Part shown: in pieces, positions 10,886 to 21,847 of the stretch
Layout: the number at the start of each line of letters is the position of its first letter
Position numbering within the stretch: position 1 is the stretch's first letter
Assembly (NCBI GenBank): GCA_007844125.1
Contig: CM017567.1
Span: forward strand, 44,183,013 to 44,247,012
Reading direction: 5' to 3'
DNA: 64,000 nucleotides
Source of the DNA: Sinonovacula constricta
Lineage: Eukaryota; Mollusca; Bivalvia; Cardiida; Solecurtidae
Program-made: the position numbers and the translations under genes
Notes under the pieces: model-generated
Seen by the model: only the letters and a program-made list of their open reading frames with translations
What the model was told of the DNA's origin: nothing
Database searches by the model: none

Positions 10886-10912
10886 AAAACAATCCTTGGT
10901 GAAATGGGGGCA
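10886..10912 (-). repeat. Right terminal inverted repeat of the Harbinger element
   Basis: On the minus strand it begins TGCCCCCATTTCACCAAGG. It is followed on the plus strand by TAA at 10913-10915, matching the left duplication. Confidence 0.85.
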
Positions 10913-10915
10913 TAA

Positions 10916-12087
<1,172 letters not shown>

Positions 12088-12189
12088 ATGCCATTTTTCT
12101 GGCTCACGGAATGCGTAGTGCAGGTGCAGGGAGAAGAATATGCCAGGAAGTCAGGTCAATGAAGGTCATTGTCATGTACAGGTGATGTC

Positions 12190-12570
12190 GCTGTTCGCAG
12201 GTGGTTGAGGACTACCCTGGCAAAGGCCTTTTCTACGATGCGGAGGAGAGAGATCCCACGATAGTTGTTTCAGTCGATGGGGTCGCCATTGTTCTTAAAG
12301 AGCGTGACGTGTCTTTGGGTATCGTTCCCTCTTCCCAGCACTGTAGCAAAAGCTCATGGAGATGTCTAAGGAGGGAGCTCTCTTTTGCGGCCTTCACAAC
12401 ATCTGTGAGATTCCGTCTGGTGCTTTCCCGCAAGTCATTGATCTTTCTGAGCTCCTCGATGGTGGGTGGCGAGTCGAGTTCTTCTATGGTGGGCAGTGGA
12501 GCGGTGTTCTCCAGGGCTGTGTCGGTAACGACATTCTCTATTAAGAATAACTCCCCGTAGTGCTCAACCC
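12190..12570 (-). pseudogene. LINE reverse-transcriptase fragment, decayed
   Basis: Read on the minus strand, the fragment starts near W-x-EHYGELF and runs through LPTIEEL..PPTIEELRK and LLRHLHELLLQCWEEGTIP. It then shifts frame and continues as TLFKNNGDP and NNYRGISLLRIVEKAFARV. This order matches the region between endonuclease and RT fingers in RTE/L1-style LINEs (usual forms: EEV..AI..LK..KAPG, then Y..KGD....NYRGISLLS). It is broken by a frameshift near 12330 and an in-frame stop just before NNYRG. The central KAPG-like part is corrupted. It is a dead, 5'- and 3'-truncated copy. Confidence 0.75.
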
Positions 12571-12610
12571 ATCTGACAGACAGACAGACGACAGACAGAA
12601 AGACACTACA

Positions 12611-12616
12611 TTTATT
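12611..12616 (-). terminator. AATAAA on the minus strand
   Basis: This reads AATAAA on the minus strand, downstream of the membrane-segment ORF at 13149-13397. It could be the polyadenylation signal of a minus-strand gene or of an old retroelement. It rests on the hexamer alone. Confidence 0.2.
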
Positions 12617-12842
12617 ACGTCTCAGGTACAACATTGTACAACATAAGGCAAGTAATATCCTTCCAATATTGATACATAACTGTTATGTTCCGGTAAGAAA
12701 AGAATAATGTGTTTGCATACAAAATGGGTTAAGAAAAGACAGGGTAAAAAGGAGGGAGCAAATAAACAGGAAGGAGGCGACAGAAGTAACAGACCCATGA
12801 GTGAGGAGGGGAAACACAGTTTGTGCACAAATTTAGACAACG

Positions 12843-12930
12843 AAATGAGGTGTTAGTAACAATAGGCATTCAATATACACGAAAGTAAATGAGGTGCTAG
12901 TGACAATAGGCAATCAATACACACGGTGAG
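12843..12930 (+). repeat. 44-bp tandem duplication
   Basis: Two adjacent copies begin AAATGAGGTG.TAGT.ACAATAGGCA and differ at several positions. Confidence 0.75.
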
Positions 12931-13148
12931 AATAAAACGGTGCAATGCTTCAATTATGAAAATAAGAAAACCTTCAGCAAAAGTAACGACAAGGAATGCG
13001 TAGGACTAATAAAAAGATGAGCGAAAACTTGGCAGTTTGCTAAGAAATAGATACATAACAGAGGCAGAACAAGAATGGGTTATTAATAATAATAAGTGGA
13101 GAAAAAATAACGATACAACGTATGGTTAAATGCAATAAAACAACATAT

Positions 13149-13397
13149 CTACGACTTAACACAACGTGATCCTGCGCATAAGCTTATATCCCCGTCTTGG
13201 TAGAAAAACAACACATGCTTTGCTAGCTTTCGTTTGCAAGTGTCAAACAAATATGCAAAAAAGCAAATGGAGAAAATACTAATAGAAATTGTGAAAACTA
13301 GAACAAGGATGTCGTTAATATGAATTATATGCGTTTCAAATATGGATTTGTCAAATTGCATCATATACACATGTATTGCATCTAATAGTCTATTCAT
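13149..13397 (-). other. Minus-strand ORF with one membrane segment, possible last exon
   Basis: An 82-codon frame contains a strongly hydrophobic stretch at residues 30-51 (VLVFTISISIFSICFFAYLF). It is followed at once by a basic anchor (CKRKLAKH) and a short tail to the stop. That is the shape of the final exon of a single-pass membrane protein. Two exon-like repeats lie upstream on the same strand, at 13658-13731 and 14013-14085. Nothing proves a gene: the ATG has no special context, and AT-rich DNA often encodes hydrophobic runs. Confidence 0.25.
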
Positions 13398-13643
13398 AGT
13401 ATATTAATAAGCAATTGCAATGTAATCTGTTTATGGTATTTACAAAAATAGCATATAAAACAATTCTTTATTAACGTTTGCTTTATATCCGGGCCACACC
13501 AATAACGCATTGTAATAAAATAGCGATAAACGCCAAACATCAAAACAGAAATAAGTGAATAAATGAAAAAATAAACAAAGGAAAAAAGGAATGAAAGAAA
13601 GATAGAAATGTTGACAACTTTGTTGATAAATCGCAAGTCTATT

Positions 13644-13739
13644 CCCGCCAAATTTACGGTGACCCATATTTAGGTGCAATGAGCGAGTCGATCCTCATAC
13701 ACGTGACAGTAATTAAAAGGGCACTGCAATTCTGGCGGG
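13644..13739 (-). other. Exon-like repeat, copy 1, enclosed by complementary ends
   Basis: On the minus strand a 74-nt segment (13731-13658) lies between an acceptor-like CCGCCAG and a donor-like GTAAAT. Its reading LQCPFNYCHVYEDRLAHCT resembles that of copy 2, but a stop codon follows directly. The flanks CCCGCCA (13644-13650) and TGGCGGG (13733-13739) are perfect complements, so both splice-like sites would fall in one stem. I do not recognise the protein motif. Confidence 0.4.
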
Positions 13740-14001
13740 TGAACATGCAAAGAAAAGGAAATAAATAAAAACATACTAGTAATAGAAATAAAAGTAATAA
13801 TAATAATAATAATAACAATAATAACAAAAGTATTATTTATGATGACGATGATGATTAAAATTATAATGAAAATAACATAAATGCAAATAACGATAAATAT
13901 AATGAACACAGATTTGATAATGCATTCTAAAATCAAAGACGTAAAAGGTTCTGAATATTTTTGTGATGATAACGAAAAATATCAGTTAGCTGTATATTCC
14001 C

Positions 14002-14090
14002 TCCAGTTTTACAGTGACCCAGAATAAGTGCATTGAGCGAGGCAATCCTCATCCACATGACACTTTAACAGTGGGCTCTGCAAAACTGGA
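14002..14090 (-). other. Exon-like repeat, copy 2, enclosed by complementary ends
   Basis: On the minus strand a 73-nt segment (14085-14013) lies between CTTCCTTTCCAG and GTAAAA. It reads LQSPLLKCHVDEDCLAQCT, then YSGSL, open throughout in that frame. The flanks TCCAGTTTT (14002-14010) and AAAACTGGA (14082-14090) are perfect complements, although their bases differ from those of copy 1. Confidence 0.4.
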
Positions 14091-14303
14091 AAGGAAGATA
14101 CAAGATTTAAAGCCAGTCATAAATGTGTTGGTTTGGCGTCTGTTTGTGAAGTAATAAAGTACTTAAGCATCAATAAATGTAACGACAGTGTCAAAAGATT
14201 AACATCACTCGAGTTCTATGGCGATGCTTACCGAATAAATGGTGTATAGCTGGTTTGTGTCAACTACTCCTTTCGGTGTTGCTTGTCGAAACGAGATGCA
14301 AGG

Positions 14304-14560
14304 GACCGGCCGCAATAGCTCAGGTGGTAAAGCGTCGGCTTGCGGATGAGGAGGTCGGGGGTTCAAACCCCGACCGGGTCAAACCAAAGACTCTTAAGTT
14401 GGTAGGAGTGGTTCCCCTCCTAACGCTCGGGGCTAAGGGGGCAGCATTATGCATGACTTGTCGGTGTCAGTACAATGGACCGGCCGGGTTCAGTCCCTGG
14501 ATACCTCATAAGCGCCTCTGTGCTAAAGATAGAAATATTGCTGAATAGTATCGGCAAAAA
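14304..14560 (+). mobile_element. tRNA-derived SINE
   Basis: A tRNA-like head has an A box TAGCTCAGGTGG (14316-14327) and a B box GGTTCAAACCC (14360-14370), with a good T-stem (GTCGGGG/CCCCGAC). It is followed by about 180 bp of non-tRNA body, which includes a second B-box-like GGTTCAGTCCC near 14488. The acceptor stem is poor and the D and anticodon arms are not clean, so it is not a working tRNA gene. RNA polymerase III promoter boxes are intact. The 3' boundary is a guess, since I see no clear tail or target duplication. Confidence 0.8.
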
Positions 14561-15039
14561 TGCCGGCAAAGCCCATCCCATCCCCGACATGCAAGGGGCT
14601 ACTCATGCTTACATAAAGATGCAACAAGTACAGCTTTATATTCATTGTCATTGCACAATAACAGAATTTATACGTACGCAATTTTTTAATTAAATCCTAT
14701 TTCAATCATAAACACATGCTCATAAAGATAAGTCGTAGTGGGGTTTTGGAGGGGCAGTTACGAATTAATTTGTTGAACTACGAAATCTTGTCATGATTTT
14801 AGATAAAAAGACAGACACGTGTCGTAGAAAAGTAGCCGATGCACTGGATAGCAAGAAAACGAGCTGCTTGTTATAGTAATGATCACGTGAACCAATAAGT
14901 TTTGTCTTTCATCATTAAAGAAAGGACATTCGAGCAGGGAGTGCTTTTCTGGGCCAATAGCACCTTGATGGGCAAAAACGAATTCGATTAAGATTATATT
15001 GTTTAACTAGGTTATGTATACCTTTGCGATTTATTTTTA
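14561..15039. other. Unassigned sequence between the SINE and a LINE fragment
   Basis: No gene or repeat structure is visible. Confidence 0.4.
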
Positions 15040-15985
15040 GCCGGTTAGAGTGGACGTCCAACTTGCTGGAATATGTCTTTTATCTTGGTAAGCCATTTAT
15101 AGTTACCGGTACTGGTGTCAGATAAATGAAAGCTATATACATGTACTAATGACGAGATTTAATTTTGTTTGCCCTCACCTATTTTAGTCCAAAAATCATC
15201 ATTCTTGTTTTTGCAAGTAATAATAACGGATATCTTCCTAGCTCGCCATAAAGAAAGTCTATTGGTGTAGATTTTTAGCCTGATAAAATTATAGTATCAT
15301 CGGCATATAGGAGTAGCAGAAGTTTAAACAAAACGTCGGTATTCTCAATGTCTATGCCTGATGAACCATGTGTAAACAAATATGCTTCCAAATATTTTAG
15401 AAAGAGCGAAAACAATATTGGCGATAATTTTTCACCCTGTCGTACACCAATATCACTTACGGAAAGAACTCGACAGCTGTCCGTTTAATGAGATACATAA
15501 TTTTATATTCTGGTACATGTTATAAATACCATTTTGTAAAAGTTTACACCACAGCCCTGATCTCCAAACGATGTCAAATGCCTTTGTAAAGTTTTTTCTT
15601 TTGATTTTTTCTTTATTTCCATTAAAGAATTAAGTGTAAATTTGTGGTCTGCGCACGAATAATATTTTCTAAAACCAGCTAGATTTTTATTTAGAATGTT
15701 ATTATGTTCTATATAGTCATTATGTCTGTTGTTAAGAATAGAGGTAAATAGTTTGCCAAGACAGTTGGGAATAGTAATAGGTCTATAGTTATTGACATCA
15801 TTTGGATCACCTTTATTTTTAAAAATAGGTATGATAACTCCCTCGAGCCACGAAGCCGGGACATAGCATGTATTTAGAACAGTGCTGAAACGGACATGGT
15901 TAAGTGTTTTAAGTTTATCCTGTGATGCTTTTATATATTCATTTAGAATATCGTCAAAGGGACTTGAAGCGAGATATACTTTCCC
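15040..15985 (-). pseudogene. LINE reverse-transcriptase fragment, decayed and internally deleted
   Basis: Going down the minus strand from about 15975, the pieces in order are: DDILNEYIKASQDKL, WLEGVIIPIFKNKGDPNDVN, NNYRPITIPNCLGKLFTSIL, a GFRKYYSC block, F-TKAFDIVWRSGLW (motif A), GVRQGEKLSPILFSLFL (motif B) and LYADDTIIL near 15290-15312 (motif C, YADD). After a deletion, FLYGELGRYPLLLLAK (C-terminal region) and WLTKIKDIF follow. The order is that of an endonuclease-type LINE ORF2. Frameshifts and stops separate the blocks, and roughly 200 residues are missing between YADD and YGELGRYP. The upstream end of the element abuts the 53-bp satellite at about 15,980. Clade not resolved. Confidence 0.85.
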
Positions 15986-18900
15986 ACAGTCCTCAGAATA
16001 TTTGTAGCAGAGAACATATATGTTATATATACCTTCCCACAGTCCTTAGATTGGGTGTAGTAGAAAATATATTAAATATACAGTCCTACAATCCTTAGTG
16101 CAGTTTTAGCAGAGGACATACTGTTAGACATACATTCCCACAGTCCTTAGAATTGGTGTAGCTGATAACATATATGTAAGGCATACATTCCTATAGTCTT
16201 TAGTAAAGGTGAAGCAGAGAATCTATATATTGGAGATGCATTCCCATAGTGCTTACTATAGGTTTAGTAGAGAAAATGTATGTTAGGGATACATTTCTAC
16301 AATCCTTAGTTTCGGTGTTGCAGAGAACATGTATGTGTTAGGTATACATTCCGACAATCCTTAGCGTAGGTGTAACAGAGAACATATATGTTAGACATAC
16401 ATTCCCACTGTCCTCTGCATAGGTTAAGCAGAGAACATATATGCTAGACATACATTCCCACTGTCCTCTGCATAGGTGAAGCAAAGAAAATATATGTTAG
16501 TCATACATTCCCACTGTCCTTTGTATAGGTAAAGCAGAGAACATATATGTTAGTCATACATTCCCACTGTCCTCTGCATAGGTGAAGCAGAGAACATATA
16601 TGTTAGACATACATTCCCACTGTCCTTTGTATAGGTAAAGCAGAGAACATATATGTTAGACATACATTCCCACTGTCCTTTGTATAGGTAAAGCAGAGAA
16701 CATAAATGTTAGTCATACATTCCCACTGTCCTCTGCATAGGTGTTACAGAGAACAAAAATATTAGTCATACATTCCCACTGTCCTCTGCATAGGTAAAGC
16801 AGAGAACATATATGTTAGTCATACATTCCCACTGTCCTCTGCATAGATGAAGCAGAGAACATGTATGTTAGTCATACATTCCCACTGTCCTTTGTATAGG
16901 TAAAGCAGAGAACATATATGTTAGTCATACATTCCCACTGTCCTTTGTATAGGTAAAGCAGAGAACATATATGTTAGTCATACATTCCCACTGTCCTCTG
17001 CATAGATGAAGCAGAGAACATATATGTTAGACATACATTCCCACTGTCCTCTGCATAGGTGAAGCAGAGAACATATATGTTAGTCATACATTCCCACAGT
17101 CCTCTGCATAGGTGAAGCAGAGAACATATATGTTAGTCATACATTCCCACTGTCCTTTGTATAGGTAAAGCAGAGAACATATATGTTAGACATACATTCC
17201 CACTGTCCTTTGTATAGGTAAAGCAGAGAACATATATGTTAGTCATACATTCCCACAGTCCTTTGTATAGGTAAAGCAGAGAACATATATGTTAGACATA
17301 CATTCCCACTGTCCTTTGTATAGGTAAAGCAGAGAACATATATGTTAGTCATACATTCCCACAGTCCTTTGTATAGGTAAAGCAGAGAACATATATGTTA
17401 GACATACATTCCCACTGTCCTTTGTATAGGTAAAGCAGAGAACATATATGTTAGACATACATTCCCACTGTCCTTTGTATAGGTAAAGCAGATAACATAT
17501 ATGTTAGTCATACATTCCCACAGTCCTTTGTATAGGTAAAGCAGAGAACATATATGTTAGACATACATTCCCACTGTCCTTTGTATAGGTAAAGCAGAGA
17601 ACATATATGTTAGACATACATTCCCACTGTCCTTTGTATAGGTAAAGCAGAGAACATATATGTTAGACATACATTCCCACTGTCCTTTGTATAGGTAAAG
17701 CAGAGAACATATATGTTAGTCATACATTCCCACAGTCCTTTGTATAGGTAAAGCAGAGAACATATATGTTAGACATACATTCCCACTGTCCTTTGTATAG
17801 GTAAAGCAGAGAACATATATGTTAGACATACATTCCCACTGTCCTTTGTATAGGTGAAGCAGAGAACATATATGTTAGTCATACATTCCCACTGTCCTCT
17901 GCATAGGTGAAGCAGAGAACATATATGTTAGACATACATTCCCACTGTCCTCTGCATAGGTGAAGCAGAGAACATATATGTTAGACATACATTCCAACTG
18001 TCCTCTGCATAGGTGAAGCAGAGAATATATATGTTAGTCATACATTCCCACTGTCCTCTGCATAGGTGAAGCAGAGAACATATATGTTAGACATACATTC
18101 CCACTGTCCTCTGCATAGGTGAAGCAGAGAATATATATGTTAGTCATACATTCCCACTGTCCTCTGCATAGGTGAAGCAGAGAACATATATGTTAGACAT
18201 ACATTCCCAATGTCCTCTGCATAGGTGAAGCAGAGAACATATATGTTAGACATACATTCCAACTGTCCTCTGCATAGGTGAAGCAGAGAACATATATGTT
18301 AGTCATACATTCCCACAGTCCTCTGCATAGGTAAAGCAGAGAACATATATGTTAGACATACATTCCCACTGTCCTCTGCATAGGTGAAGCAGAGAATATA
18401 TATGTTAGTCATACATTCCCACTGTCCTCTGCATAGGTGAAGCAGAGAACATATATGTTAGACATACATTCCCACTGTCCTCTGCATAGGTGAAGCAGAG
18501 AACATATATGTTAGACATACATTCCCACTGTCCTCTGCATAGGTGAAGCAGAGAACATATATGTTAGTCATACATTCCCACAGTCCTCTGCATAGGTGAA
18601 GCAGAGAACATGTATGTTAGAGCTACATTCCCACAGTACTTAATGTAGGTCTATCAGAGAACTTATATGTCAGACATACGTTCCCATAGTCCTTAGTATA
18701 GATGAAACAGATAACCTGTATGTTAGAGATACATTCCCACAGTCCAAAGTATATTTGTAGCTGATAACAAATATGTAAGACATACATTCCTACAGTCCTT
18801 AGAAAATGTGTAGCAGAGAAGATATACATGTTGAAGATGCATTCCCACAATCCTTAGTATAGGTCTATCAGAAAATATATGTTAGATATACATTCCACAG

Positions 18901-19455
18901 TCCTTAGCAGAGATGTAGTTGAGAACATACATGTTAGATATACATTCCCACAGTCCTAAGTATAGGTGTAGCTGATAACATATATGTTAGACAAACATAC
19001 CTACAGTCCTTAGTAAAGTTTTAGCAGAGAACATATATGTTAGAAAAACATTCCTACAGTCCTTAGTAAAGTTTTAGCAGAGAACATATATGTTAGACAA
19101 ACATTCCTACAGTCCTTAGTAAAGTTTTAGCAGAGAACATATATGTTAGACAAACATTCCTACAGTCCTTAGTAAAGTTTTAGCAGAGAACATATATGTT
19201 AGACAAACATTCCTACAGTCCTTAGTAAAGTTTTAGCAGAGAACATATATGTTAGATATACATTACCACAGTGCTTAATGTAGGTGTAGCTGAAAACATA
19301 GATAGATAGATTTTATTGTATTATTAGGCAATTAGCCCATAAATACACAATTTTAAAAATGGTTATTCGATATAATAAACATATATGTTAGATATTCATT
19401 CCCACAGTCCTTAGTATAGGTGTAGCAGAGAACATATATGTTTGATATACATTCA
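15978..19455 (+). repeat. 53-bp satellite array, about 64 monomers
   Basis: The monomer reads approximately CAGAGAACATATATGTTAGA, then CATACATTCCCACTGTCCT, then ..GTATAGGTRAAG. The 53-bp spacing holds line after line. Two main forms occur (CTTTGTATAGGTAAAG and CTCTGCATAGGTGAAG), intermixed with AGACAT/AGTCAT and CTGTCC/CAGTCC variants. Edge monomers are more diverged. Each monomer holds the palindrome ACATATATGT. There are no unique spacers, so this is not a CRISPR. It is interrupted by the insertion at 19301-19376. Confidence 0.97.
19301..19376 (-). mobile_element. 76-bp truncated retroelement 3' end inserted in the satellite
   Basis: A non-satellite stretch interrupts one monomer and is flanked by AAACATA at 19294-19300 and 19377-19383. 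Removing it with one copy of that duplication restores a regular monomer (CATATATGTTAGATAT). On the minus strand it ends with AATAAAATCTATCTATC, that is a polyadenylation-like hexamer and an ATCT-repeat tail. This fits a severely 5'-truncated LINE. Confidence 0.8.
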
Positions 19456-21847
19456 CACTATTCATGAGGATTAATTATTACTTTTAATAAAAAAAGCTTA
19501 TTATCAGCACATGTGTACAGAGGTAAATGATGAAAGATTGCTACCAAATTTTCATGAACAACCCTTTTAAAAGTTAAGAATATTTTATTTTTATCACATC
19601 ACAGCACATGGTTCTGAGCTAGTTAGCACTTATAATAGTTCATTGTTTGTACTTAAGTTTTGTTGACGTTACTATGTGTAATGCTTCATAACGATATTCC
19701 TGATTCGCTTCAACTCCGATCAATTTTAATATATACACGTGTCGAGACCATTCGACCGGTTGATATCAAAACCTCGTGATGTATGTTTCTCGTATTTCTC
19801 AAATGTCAGACGTGTTTCGGGTACATAAGGTGAGTGGTGCGGCCTGCAAGTGACTTCTAGTAGAGAGCTAGTCGGTGTGGTACATTGAGAGGGGTACTGG
19901 TGTATGGATTATAAAGCACACATAACATGATCCACGCTTTGTTTCTTTTTTGCGGAATTTATAATTTATGCGAGCGTGTGTATGTGTGTTACATAAGAAG
20001 TGTGTATACAAAAAATGTAATGTATAAAAAGTAAAAACTTAGAATGTACAGACATAGAGGACTTATTTTATCCGCAGAGTGTTGCTGTAATGAATATATA
20101 TCCGTGGTAGAGAGACACGTATTTGTGAATAAACCGGATGATTTCAATATAATATAACAAAAGCTGCGTAAATCTGTCTCTGGTGAAAAGCAAAGAGAAT
20201 GGAATTCAGTGTCATTCTTTGTTTGTGAAGCAGTTAGTAAATACACCGACTGTGCAATATTACAACACTAGATAAAAATAAGCAGATGGTTACATACCAA
20301 CACTGTCCTTAGTTTCTGTCTGGTAATCCAACCATACACTACTAGTTAGGGAAGCACAATAAAGTGGAAATGTAGAGTACGGAAATAAGCGTTGTTTACT
20401 ATTCGAATAGGTGATAGATCTACAATATGTATGTACAGTCGTGATGATAGTATATGTTTGTCATTGTCTTTTCGAGATAAGATAATGATAACAATTGGCT
20501 GTTACTGAAAAACAACGCTTATAACGTAGAAATATTATCTTTAGATATCGGATCAGTTAATAATAATTACCGTTCTTCTTATAGCGCTGAACTTTAAAAA
20601 TTATTATTATTATTATTATAAACATCGACTAACTGTCCATTGAATCAAATAAATCAACATACATTGAAAATCATTAACAGAATCTGACGTTACGCTGTTG
20701 TTTTGCTTGTCTTTATATACTATATGTTATAATACATTTCAAAACAATGCCAAAGTGGTGACTTGTGTTCGGCCAATAAGTCTTAACGTCTTTGTGGTGA
20801 GTTTCTACTGATTGTGCAATAAGATAGACGTTAAAATATTGCAATTCCGGATTATTTCCCAGCTTGATTTTTATGTTTCTACTGCGACCGTCAGTTTCTG
20901 CAATTCCTTTAGCCTGAGGTAAGTACAATTTTATCGGAATTTATTTAGGATTTCATCTGCCTGGTATATTTGGTTCATTTATAGGCCTAGTTTCCTTACC
21001 CTTTCTTCTTACACAACTTAAACTACTGTATATCACCATACAGAAGGAGTGTCTTTTATGAAGTGCCAACTCCACCACCACCACCAAATCCGCCCCACAA
21101 CCCCACCAACCCATCCCAAGTCCCTTCGATATTTATACATTTCACTCCTTGTGTCATATTGTATTTCTGGTAAGACGCCTACATGGTATGGCATGAAAAT
21201 AGTATGAAACAAAACCTATTATATATCTATGTTTTTTTTTAGCTAATGTGCGATATTGGCAATGCGTAGTTCGACATTTGTTGCTAATGTAACAGTGCTG
21301 ATTTCTATTTTATTTAGTCTTCAATATTCACATTTCAACATATGTGATAAGCTCAAGGCTGTCACTGTTTAGACATATTTAATGTTTGTTTCTGTTGTTG
21401 TTGTTGTTTTTATTGTTAGTGTTGTTGTTGTTTTTACTTCAGACAACTTTGTGTCATCAGAAATTACATTTGCTAATTTTAATGCGGGGTTGTTTCATTA
21501 ACATATGCATGATTTTTATTAAAAGTGTTGCAATTTAAACAAGGCACGTGTAATTGGGGTATAATAACCAAACATGAAAAACGTGTGTAAAAATAAATGC
21601 ATCAGAAAAATACACATAAACACAGAGGCGGCACAGTATGCATGTTGAAACAACACATGCGCGTAAAGAGACATACTTAGGAAGCATAATCAAGGTATTT
21701 GTTTTCTGTGTATAACAAACGCCGTTAAATAGCATCTTCCCGTCACAAAACTAGCAATTTCCCCCATTATCTGCTCAAGCAAATATAAGGGAATTTCCAT
21801 GAATGGTCGAAATGGTGTCAGAATGATATGACTAGATATTCATGGCA
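19456..21847. other. AT-rich unique sequence, no gene recognised
   Basis: Only short frames occur. A small (ATT)n is at 20600-20620 and GTT-rich runs lie near 21391-21434. Confidence 0.4.

Larger units (their letters stand above)
5868..10912. mobile_element. Autonomous PIF/Harbinger DNA transposon, apparently intact
   Basis: A 5,045-bp element has inverted ends sharing 20 contiguous bases (CATTTCACCAAGGATTGTTT). It is flanked by TAA at 5865-5867 and 10913-10915, the 3-bp TWA target duplication typical of PIF/Harbinger. It carries the two genes usual for the superfamily in convergent order: a MADF/Myb-like protein on + and a DDE transposase on -. Both are uninterrupted after removal of one GT..AG intron each. 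GC content and codon use are clearly higher than in the surrounding AT-rich DNA. The outermost TIR bases (positions 2-5) do not match between the ends, which is odd for an active copy. Superfamily assignment is strong; present activity is not shown. Confidence 0.92.

Noticed and set aside
14304..14382. Functional tRNA gene
   Set aside because: A and B boxes are good but the acceptor stem and anticodon arm do not fold cleanly, and a SINE-like body follows.
15978..19455. CRISPR array
   Set aside because: The 53-bp units are contiguous with no unique spacers, and the setting is eukaryotic. The same holds for the 30-, 40-, 41- and 46-bp arrays.
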